Source of the DNA: Candidatus Zhuqueibacterota bacterium RBG_16_48_16
GTDB lineage: Bacteria > Zhuqueibacterota > Zhuqueibacteria > Residuimicrobiales > Sediminimicrobiaceae
DNA length: 8,930 bases
Assembly (NCBI GenBank): GCA_001771235.1
Contig: METF01000263.1
Coordinates: forward strand, 1-8,930
Reading direction: 5' to 3'
A model generated the notes under the pieces. It was not told the origin of the DNA and did not search any database. It saw only the letters and a program-made list of their open reading frames with translations. The position numbers were made by a program, and so were the translations under genes. Positions 1-5,167 of this stretch are shown in pieces; the first letter of the stretch is position 1, and each line of letters starts with the position of its first letter.

Positions 1-903
1 CTGCAATAAGCGCATGAAAACGGCTTTTGTATCCTCCTTCAATGGATTGCTGTACCAGTTTTTCCACACCGGATTCTGCTCCTCGTCCCTGGCCTCGACT
101 TTCAGATAAACCATGCGCATAGGCGAGCCGGTGGGCAAAGCATGCCCGACGCCTTTGTTTTTAATGGCTATCCGTACCACGATATCACCATTTCGCGCCT
201 CGGCTTCAAGATCGATTTCCGCACAATTTCGCATGAAATCCTCGGCATAGCCTCCGTAAAAACGGTGGGAATGAACCGCATCCCTCAGCTTGCCGAGCTG
301 AGATGCCAGCCCCTCAACGGCCGGCATGTGACAATCCTGGCATTGTACGCCTTTTTGGGAAAACGAGCTTTGTCTCCATTCATCTTCCGTCGAGCAAAAC
401 GGAATGCCGTGCGACGTTTCGGCTTGACCATGGCAGGCCAGGCAAAAAGATGATTTCCCCAAGGTATCGTAATATTCGCATTCGTGCGATACCGATATGG
501 CATCTTTTAACCGGCCGTATTTTATGTTTCCACCCTGCAATTTCAGACGCTGGCCATTCGCCGGGCTGACCAGGCGAGTCGCGTGGCACACGTCACAGGT
601 AACCCCCTCTGACACGGACGGCAGTTCCTGGCCGGCCGGGGCTTGAAGAAAAAGTGCCGGCTCGTGACATCTTTGGCATTGGCTAACAAATTTTTTGTCG
701 GCCGACTGCTTTGCCGATGCCAGCATGGCTGCGTAAAAAGTATTGGTCTTTGCGTTTGATTGAGCGTGGCGCGACGCCTTCCATTCGGCAACAATGTCCG
801 CGTGACACTCTCGGCAATTCGCGGAAGGCTCGATCACCTGGGCACATAACAGCCCGTAAAAGGTCATATTGAATAAAAGGCAGGTGTAAGCAAATGGTTT
901 CAT
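1..903 (-). CDS. Multiheme cytochrome c, c554-like, C-terminus beyond left edge
   Basis: This is a periplasmic electron-transfer protein; its donor and acceptor are not evident from the window. It begins at ATG 901-903, with a GAGG ribosome binding site at 910-913, and is open for 301 codons to the window edge. The first 22 residues form a weakly hydrophobic segment with one basic residue, consistent with an export signal ending near GLLCA-Q. Five CxxCH heme-binding motifs are visible: CRECH (30-34), CQRCH (76-80), CDVCH (103-107), CLACH (154-158) and CQDCH (188-192). The context EWKASRHAQS after the first heme and VHSHRFYGG at 210-218 are typical of the cytochrome c554 family and supply likely distal His ligands. 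From about residue 228 a beta-rich region follows, carrying GVGHALPTGSPMRM, a segment often found after the heme part of such proteins. The total heme number and the exact type are unknown because the end is missing. The protein could be a nitrite/hydroxylamine-type enzyme relative, but a plain electron carrier is more likely. Confidence 0.9.
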   Translation of the reverse strand, partial: MKPFAYTCLLFNMTFYGLLCAQVIEPSANCRECHADIVAEWKASRHAQSNAKTNTFYAAMLASAKQSADKKFVSQCQRCHEPALFLQAPAGQELPSVSEGVTCDVCHATRLVSPANGQRLKLQGGNIKYGRLKDAISVSHECEYYDTLGKSSFCLACHGQAETSHGIPFCSTEDEWRQSSFSQKGVQCQDCHMPAVEGLASQLGKLRDAVHSHRFYGGYAEDFMRNCAEIDLEAEARNGDIVVRIAIKNKGVGHALPTGSPMRMVYLKVEARDEEQNPVWKNWYSNPLKEDTKAVFMRLLQ

Positions 904-940
904 CAGTATCCTCAAGAAGGTTTTCCGTCAGAGCTGGTCT

Positions 941-984
941 AAAATAGAAAGCAAGCCAGCTCGCTTGGCCGGACTTGCTTTCTA
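941..984 (-). terminator. Strong hairpin with short U run between fmdB and the cytochrome gene
   Basis: Read on the minus strand, TAGAAAGCAAG (974-984 in plus coordinates) pairs perfectly with CTTGCTTTCTA (945-955). The stem continues, after one bulged T, with CCGGC/GCTGG around a seven-base loop, giving about 16 pairs including one G-U. TTTT follows at 944-941. The inner stem pairs on the minus-strand RNA but has an A-C mismatch on the plus strand, so it fits minus-strand transcription. It probably ends or attenuates the fmdB transcript. It lies only about 40 bases before the cytochrome start, so it could instead act in the cytochrome leader. A weak promoter (TTGCAA 1006-1011, 16 bases, TATTTT 984-989) would start inside it. 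Confidence 0.5.
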
Positions 985-1046
985 AAATAAGAGATATTTC
1001 ACCATTTGCAAGATGAAATTATGCTGGTTCAGGGTCGCTTTTACAG

Positions 1047-1126
1047 TGTCATTGCGAGCGCTTTTCAGCGAAGCAATCCTTTGAAAACTATGAGATTGCT
1101 TCGGCAAAAAACGCCTCGCAATGACA
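1047..1126. repeat. REP-like palindromic element, two inverted half-units
   Basis: The left half-unit (1048-1078) starts GTCATTGCGAG and ends GAAGCAATC. The right half-unit (1094-1125) is its inverted copy, starting GATTGCTTC and ending CTCGCAATGAC. The 11-base outer and 9-base inner blocks match perfectly, and one extra T-A pair extends the outer end. Between the blocks each half-unit carries its own small hairpin (CGC-ttttca-GCG and GGC-aaaaaac-GCC). The halves are separated by 15 bases. A third, single half-unit lies at 2568-2595. The layout is that of a dispersed REP/MITE-like intergenic element. No target-site duplication is evident. Confidence 0.8.
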
Positions 1127-1188
1127 ACAAGCTTAACCATAGGCGAATGTAGCGGCAGCAAGGATCAACTATCCTCGTACTACACTCC

Positions 1189-1395
1189 TCAAGTAAATCC
1201 TCCGGAGCCACATGATGATCCGCCGCCGGCGCCAAATGTTGCATCGTGTCCGGTCGATGCAAAGGCAGAAAATATTTTCTCCGGCCCGGCTTCGTTGCAT
1301 TTCGGACATCTGAGCTTCGATCCATCGGAACCCATGGACTGGAAAGCCTCAAAAATGTGGCCGCACTTTTTGCATTTGTACTCATATATCGGCAT
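1189..1395 (-). CDS. FmdB-family zinc ribbon protein
   Basis: This is a small cytoplasmic protein of 68 residues. It opens with MPIYEYKCKKCGHIFE, the hallmark of the FmdB/CxxC zinc ribbon family. Two CxxC knuckles (Cys8/Cys11 and Cys30/Cys33) should bind one zinc. The tail is Gly/Ser rich with one further Cys (SSCGSGGF), also usual in this family. The founding member was proposed as a regulator of a formamidase/amidase operon, but the general role is not established. The start at 1393-1395 has CTCC on the plus strand at 1405-1408 (GGAG on the mRNA), nine bases upstream. The gene overlaps the 3' end of the candidate selenoprotein frame by 14 bases, which suggests translational coupling. Confidence 0.9.
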   Translation of the reverse strand: MPIYEYKCKKCGHIFEAFQSMGSDGSKLRCPKCNEAGPEKIFSAFASTGHDATFGAGGGSSCGSGGFT

Positions 1396-1573
1396 TTAAT
1401 GTTTCTCCGCTGTGTTCGTCAATGACACTTTTTCCCTGTTTTGTTTTTTCCGTCTCTTCATCCTGAAGGCGGCATGCGGGCGCCATTCAGGTCGGCACGC
1501 CCATTTTGGGTAAGATAAAGCGCTGTAAAACTACCCAGGCCGCGATGACCAGTAACATTCCGAGATAATCCAT
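1382..1573 (-). CDS. Candidate small membrane selenoprotein (in-frame UGA = Sec)
   Basis: ATG at 1571-1573 follows a good ribosome binding site (AAAGGGAG, then TAAA). The frame encodes one hydrophobic helix (residues 3-17, LGMLLVIAAWVVLQ), then RFILPKMGVPT, then UGA at 1487-1489, then 34 more sense codons to TGA at 1382-1384. Read through, the product is 63 residues with Sec29 in the motif U-M-A-P-A-C, a U-x4-C pair, and a charged hydrophilic tail. Arg18 and Lys23 after the helix suggest that the N-terminus is outside and the redox pair lies at the cytoplasmic face. A SECIS-like hairpin lies at 1450-1472. The end overlaps fmdB by 14 bases. I have an unverified impression of similar small proteins with Cys at the UGA position. 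The role is unknown; a membrane-bound thiol/selenol redox peptide is an inference. The alternative is a 28-residue peptide (1487-1573) that simply stops at UGA. The small gene itself looks real either way. Confidence 0.68.
1450..1472 (-). promoter_or_regulatory. Candidate bacterial SECIS hairpin
   Basis: On the minus-strand RNA, CCG pairs with CGG and CUUC with GAAG, separated by a 1x3 internal loop (C opposite AGA). The apical loop is AGGAU. Its two G residues lie 24-25 bases after the UGA codon. Known bacterial SECIS elements place a hairpin with a G among the first two apical-loop bases roughly 16-37 bases after UGA, as in E. coli fdhF whose loop begins AGGU. The element lies inside the downstream coding frame, as required in bacteria. 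The upper stem of four pairs is short, so the call rests on position, loop and the open frame together. Confidence 0.55.
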
Positions 1574-1611
1574 TTTACTCCCTTTCTTGTTTTTATATTT
1601 GATGTAGCATC

Positions 1612-1647
1612 TTTCGTAATTATTCAAGAAATTTTAGCGAATAGCAA
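1612..1647 (-). promoter_or_regulatory. Candidate promoter for the selenoprotein-fmdB unit
   Basis: On the minus strand, TTGCTA (1642-1647) is followed after 17 bases by AATAAT (1619-1624). These match sigma-70 boxes at four and five of six positions. Transcription would start near 1612, leaving a leader of about 39 bases before ATG 1573. The inverted repeat at 1633-1660 covers the -35 box. Confidence 0.4.
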
Positions 1648-1660
1648 CCATTCCGCTAAA
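1633..1660. promoter_or_regulatory. Operator-like inverted repeat in the divergent promoter region
   Basis: TTTAGCGAAT (1633-1642) and ATTCCGCTAAA (1650-1660) are inverted copies apart from one extra base, with seven bases between them. The site overlaps the candidate minus-strand -35 box and lies just upstream of the candidate plus-strand -10 box (1673-1678). A regulator bound here could therefore affect both directions. No known operator consensus was recognised. Confidence 0.35.
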
Positions 1661-1669
1661 TCGAGAACC

Positions 1670-1678
1670 TGGTATAAT
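1670..1678 (+). promoter_or_regulatory. Candidate extended -10 promoter upstream of khpA
   Basis: TGGTATAAT is a perfect extended -10 motif (TGn plus TATAAT), with no good -35 box. Transcription would start near 1685, giving khpA an unusually long leader of about 330 bases. A weaker, closer alternative is TTGTGA (1854-1859) with AATAAT (1879-1884) at 19-base spacing. Confidence 0.35.
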
Positions 1679-1684
1679 TTATTG

Positions 1685-2005
1685 ACTAAATTGTTGAATT
1701 TTACAGGTCAGTTTTATGTTAATCTTTTTAACCTGCATAATTCATAAATTGTTTTAATGTTCGACGTACTTGTAAACAAAGTTCTTTGTAGTGAAGAAAA
1801 AAATAAGCGCAACTTTTGTCGTTTCAAGAAGTGCGTCGCACGTTTGTCACTTTTTGTGAATTATTCAGGTTAAATCGTAATAATAGTCTGCTCAGCATTT
1901 CTTGATGGATCTCGAGATGAATCGATGTTTGACCGCTCGTCCTCGTGAAATGTGATGAATGATGGCATTCGATCAGTACCCTACGCCTGTTAACAAAAAA
2001 ACGGA
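1685..2005 (+). other. AT-rich gene-free stretch before khpA
   Basis: No convincing gene is present in this part of the roughly 440-base gap between 1574 and 2017. It holds several small symmetric motifs: ACAAAG-tt-CTTTGT (1776-1789), GTGCG-t-CGCAC (1831-1841) and TCAC-ttttt-GTGA (1847-1859). These could be protein sites or parts of a structured leader. No U-run terminator and no riboswitch class was recognised. Confidence 0.4.
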
Positions 2006-2017
2006 AAGGACTGTTGA

Positions 2018-2248
2018 ATGAAAGAATTTGTTGAGTACATTATTAAGAGTCTTGTGGAACACCCCGAAGATGTCAGCGTATCCGAATCAACCGGTGAAAA
2101 GTCCATCGTGTTGGAGATAAGAGTTAAAGAGAGCGACATCGGGCTGGTTGTCGGAAGGCAAGGTAACACCATTATGTCAGTACGCAGGCTCGTTAATGCG
2201 GTGGGACGAAAGCAGGGCAAGACGGTAAGGGTAAGTATTATTGAATAG
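2018..2248 (+). CDS. khpA: KhpA, KH-domain RNA-binding protein
   Basis: This is a 76-residue cytoplasmic RNA-binding protein made of a single KH domain. The GxxG loop is GRQG at residues 46-49, in the context DIGLVVGRQGNTIMSVRRLV, which is diagnostic of the KhpA/YlqC family. The family forms homodimers or heterodimers with KhpB (Jag/EloR) and binds many RNAs, with effects on cell elongation and division in Gram-positives. Its length is normal for the family. The start is supported by AAGGA at 2006-2010, seven bases upstream. In many bacteria khpA lies between rpsP and rimM. Here no ribosomal genes flank it and it appears to be a single-gene unit. Its stop codon (2246-2248) is one base from the 3' end of the convergent tRNA gene, and no terminator fits between them. 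Confidence 0.93.
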   Translation: MKEFVEYIIKSLVEHPEDVSVSESTGEKSIVLEIRVKESDIGLVVGRQGNTIMSVRRLVNAVGRKQGKTVRVSIIE

Positions 2249-2249
2249 G

Positions 2250-2321
<72 letters not shown>

Positions 2322-2567
2322 TGACACACTCTCATTGAATTGGCAGGAGTTGCATGACCACAAAGAATTGTGACGGTGAAAATGAGACAGCATCCGGCTG
2401 AAAAGAAGCGCGAAATTATACAAAAATTTATCCAGAAAAGCAATCCTAATTTAGCTGAACAGGGATTGTAGTAGCAAGCTCACGAAGGGGACCATGAAGG
2501 TCACAAGCGCGACCCACTCCTTTGCATTAGATTCTGAATGAAAACCTATTCCATTTGAAAACGAGTT
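2322..2567. other. Gene-poor stretch between tRNA and the repeat half-unit
   Basis: No gene is supported here. The best short frame is ATG 2382 to TAG 2471 on the plus strand (29 codons, MRQHPAEKKREIIQ...). It reads like protein but lacks a clear ribosome binding site. A 15-codon frame at 2354-2401 has AGGAG just upstream and overlaps it in another frame. Together they could be remains of a small frameshifted gene. The upstream part probably holds the tRNA promoter. Confidence 0.35.
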
Positions 2568-2595
2568 GTCATTGCGAGGCGTTTTCTCGCCGAAG
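2568..2595. repeat. Single half-unit of the GTCATTGCGAG palindromic repeat
   Basis: GTCATTGCGAG is followed by the hairpin GGCG-ttttct-CGCC and GAAGC, matching the half-units at 1048-1078 and 1094-1125. The final CAATC is replaced by TACCT, and no inverted partner follows. It lies 34 bases beyond the stop codon of pbpC, where the hairpin could protect or end the pbpC message. No U run is present. Confidence 0.7.
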
Positions 2596-2629
2596 CTACC
2601 TCAGAACCGGTTGCGTTTTCGTTCCGGCA

Positions 2630-4990
2630 CTATTTAGAATCCACACTTATGCGGATTTCCCGGTAATCACTCCTGCCATGATCATCGATGACGCCTATCT
2701 TAAAAACGCCAGGTGCAAGAGACCAGTAGCGGGTTTCATCAGGATGCGCCTTGCCGATATATTTCTCGTCCACAAACCAATAGACTTCCTGCACATCCGC
2801 GTCGGCATGGGCCAGCAAGGGCAGATCGTTAAACGCGGCATCGGACCGGCTGAGTATGTATTCCGTGTCTTTGAGCGGCGACAGGATCTCCGGCGGTATG
2901 CCGGTTGTGGACAGCATAGCGAGGCTTTCCCTGGGGTCAAAAGGCGGCGGAACTTGTCGCGGAATACCCGCTTTTTTAAACAACGCCAACAGATCGGTCG
3001 GCCAGAATTCAACGACTTGTTTCTTGATGGATGGGCCATCTGTTCTGAACGTCCGGTATCCCGTCCGGGTATCGACGTAAATTTCCCGGCAAATCCGGCA
3101 TTTTGCGATGGGCGATTTCCCGGCGATATACAGGGTCGGTATCTGGCGAAGGCAATGCGGATGGGCGATTTGTCCCGATACAGCACAGACATCAATTCGG
3201 GTAATCCTCTCCGGGGGAAGAGATATTTTTGTGCTCTTTTCGATATGCGGGGCAATCGAATCGATAATTTCAAACATGAGCGGCGCTGCCAGGCTTCGAC
3301 CGTTGAACACCGGATTGCCATAGCCGTCAAAATTGCCCAGCCAGACGGCCAAAATATAATGGCCGAACAAGCCAATGGCCCAGCAATCCTTAAAGCCGAT
3401 GGATGTGCCGGTTTTATAAGCGACCGGCAGGTCCACTTCCTGAAGCATTGCGGCGTTGCCGGACGAAGGCCGCGGATTTTTTCTGAGAATATCTTTGACC
3501 AGGTAGCAAACTTCTTTGCTGAGCAATCGCCTGGGCCGTACAGCCCGATCCTCTTCCGACTCATAGGAATCGGCTAATTCCCGGTAGACGCCATCGTTGG
3601 CCAATATGCCGTAAAGAGCAACAAGCTCCACCATGCTCAATTCCGCGCTTCCCAAAACTATGGACAGGCCATAATGGGCTTTATCCTGCAGGTTCCCGAC
3701 GCCGGCCTTATAAAGAAAATCATACAGATCCGGTTCTTTAATTTGAGATGCCAGGGCCACGGCAGGGACATTCCGGCTGGTGACCAGCGCCTCCCAAGCT
3801 TTGACAGGGCCTTTGAAATCCCCCTCGTAATTGTCCGGCGAATATTCCGAAAAACTGGTCGGTGCATCTTTGAGCATGGTCATGGGATGGATGAGTCCCT
3901 GCTCCATGGCCAGCGCATAGATAAAGGGTTTCAGCGTCGAACCCGGTGAGCGCCGCGACCGGACGCCATTGACCTGTCCCTGGATTTCATCATCAAAAAA
4001 ATCCGCCGATCCCAGGCTGGCCAGAACGTGCATGTTGTCCGCATCGACCAGCAATACGGCCGCATTGTAGACGCCCAGGTGCTTTTGTCGCTGGATATAT
4101 CGGCTGGTCAGCCTCGTGACTGTTTCCTGCAGTTGTAAGTCGATGGTGCCATAGATTTTCTGCTCTCGATCGTATTTCTGCAACAGCGCCGTGGTATAAT
4201 GGGGTGCATGAAATGGAACATCATAGCCGATGTTCAATGGCATATCGAACGGGGCAGCCGTCGAATCTCCATGTCGCTCTCGCCATACTTTAAAGAGGCA
4301 TTGGCGCGCCTCTGCCAGACCATTTTCAACAGACGGCGTCTTCGCGTGAAAGGCAGAGGGATTTTGTGGCAGCACACTGAGGAACAAGATTTCCTGAAGT
4401 GTAAGATCCGTAATGTCTTTGCCGAAATAGATCAACGACGCAGGGGCAAATCCTTCGATGTTGCCACCGCAGGGTGCGATGTTTAAATAAGCCTCAAGTA
4501 TCTCGTTTTTCGAATGGCTCAACTCCATGAACAGGGCATATAAAATCTGTTTGATTTTTCCCGGGATCGTTCTCGTGTTCAAATTATAACGCAGCCGAGC
4601 CACCTGCATGGTAATGGTCGACCCGCCGATTTTCCTGTCCCTCAGAAAAGTCTGGTAAAACGCCCGGAGCAGCGACACCGGATTCACGCCCGGATGATAA
4701 TAGAAATACCTGTCCTCCTTTAAAAGAATGGCCTCTTTCAGCAACGGGTTTGCATCGACATGCGTGTGTATTCGGTATTTCTCATCATCTGCAAGCGCGA
4801 TTCGCAGCACCGTGCCGTTGCGGTCGTAGACGATCTGCGAAAAGTCCAACGACTCTACGATGGCCCGGGACGGCTTGAGAAACTGGATCAGGATGTAAAG
4901 GCATCCCGCTGCGGCGACCAGAAGAAGAACACGGTATTTGGATCGAGCTATCATTGTTAAATTGTCAGCCACATAACCTGGAAAATTCAT
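2630..4990 (-). CDS. pbpC: Penicillin-binding protein 1C (bifunctional peptidoglycan synthase)
   Basis: This is an inner-membrane enzyme that polymerises lipid II glycan strands and carries a transpeptidase domain facing the periplasm. A membrane helix at about residues 19-38 of the 786-residue product is followed by the GT51 domain (catalytic Glu in KEDRYFYYHPG, residue 92; GGSTITMQ at 122-129). The transpeptidase has SPGSTLKP (Ser351, Lys354), TSRN (Ser405/Asn407) and KTGTS (526-528). A Cys-containing segment (DVCAVSG, HPHC, KCRICRE) and a C-terminal beta domain from about residue 693 are typical of PBP1C. All expected catalytic residues are present and the length is normal. ATG 4988-4990 was preferred because GGGA lies about ten bases upstream; TTG at 5011 would add seven residues and ATG 4954 would remove twelve. 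The alpha-2-macroglobulin gene lies upstream on the same strand, the common pairing with this enzyme class. Confidence 0.95.
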   Translation of the reverse strand: MNFPGYVADNLTMIARSKYRVLLLVAAAGCLYILIQFLKPSRAIVESLDFSQIVYDRNGTVLRIALADDEKYRIHTHVDANPLLKEAILLKEDRYFYYHPGVNPVSLLRAFYQTFLRDRKIGGSTITMQVARLRYNLNTRTIPGKIKQILYALFMELSHSKNEILEAYLNIAPCGGNIEGFAPASLIYFGKDITDLTLQEILFLSVLPQNPSAFHAKTPSVENGLAEARQCLFKVWRERHGDSTAAPFDMPLNIGYDVPFHAPHYTTALLQKYDREQKIYGTIDLQLQETVTRLTSRYIQRQKHLGVYNAAVLLVDADNMHVLASLGSADFFDDEIQGQVNGVRSRRSPGSTLKPFIYALAMEQGLIHPMTMLKDAPTSFSEYSPDNYEGDFKGPVKAWEALVTSRNVPAVALASQIKEPDLYDFLYKAGVGNLQDKAHYGLSIVLGSAELSMVELVALYGILANDGVYRELADSYESEEDRAVRPRRLLSKEVCYLVKDILRKNPRPSSGNAAMLQEVDLPVAYKTGTSIGFKDCWAIGLFGHYILAVWLGNFDGYGNPVFNGRSLAAPLMFEIIDSIAPHIEKSTKISLPPERITRIDVCAVSGQIAHPHCLRQIPTLYIAGKSPIAKCRICREIYVDTRTGYRTFRTDGPSIKKQVVEFWPTDLLALFKKAGIPRQVPPPFDPRESLAMLSTTGIPPEILSPLKDTEYILSRSDAAFNDLPLLAHADADVQEVYWFVDEKYIGKAHPDETRYWSLAPGVFKIGVIDDHGRSDYREIRISVDSK

Positions 4991-5095
4991 TGGCACACTG
5001 TCCCGAAGCAACTATTCAGGTATATGCTGATAGGCAAAACTATTCAGGGTAAAACAATTGGCCCTGCTAACTTTGCATGAGACCTGTCTGGGTAA

Positions 5096-5101
5096 ATTAT
5101 A
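5096..5101 (-). promoter_or_regulatory. Candidate -10 box for pbpC in the 177-base gap
   Basis: TATAAT on the minus strand lies about 105 bases before the pbpC start, with no recognisable -35 box at 16-18 bases. It sits inside a 7-base inverted repeat, CATGAGA (5076-5082) and TCTCATG (5107-5113). Between it and the gene, CCTGAATAGTT occurs twice on the minus strand (5010-5020 and 5038-5048). A separate or activator-dependent pbpC transcript is possible; readthrough from the macroglobulin gene is equally plausible. Confidence 0.3.
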
Positions 5102-5167
5102 TTTGTTCTCATGATGTAATGTTTATGTTTGAGCTGACCGCTGATTGCTGGAGGCTTCTTTTAGGCC

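Noticed and set aside
1048..1125. CRISPR array from the repeated GTCATTGCGAG units
   Set aside because: There are only two inverted halves, not regularly spaced direct repeats, so it fits a REP/MITE-like palindrome.
1121..1399. Plus-strand open frame of 92 codons opposite fmdB
   Set aside because: It is antisense to the clear FmdB zinc ribbon, and its start lies inside the palindromic repeat.
1757..1873. Plus-strand 38-codon frame (MFDVLVNKVLC...) upstream of khpA
   Set aside because: No ribosome binding site precedes it, and its composition follows the AT-rich background.
2341..2354. Sigma-54-like TGGCAGGAGTTGCA
   Set aside because: The GG and GC elements are two bases too close for a -24/-12 promoter, and no suitable gene follows.
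2354..2449. A second UGA-readthrough candidate (15 codons, UGA, 15 codons)
   Set aside because: The sequence after the UGA is AT-rich with no SECIS-like hairpin, and no Cys or other redox partner lies near the UGA.
2555..3577. Plus-strand open frame of 340 codons
   Set aside because: It lies almost wholly antisense to pbpC, whose full set of catalytic motifs proves the minus strand. Its composition is rich in Arg/Gly/Phe with no recognisable domain.
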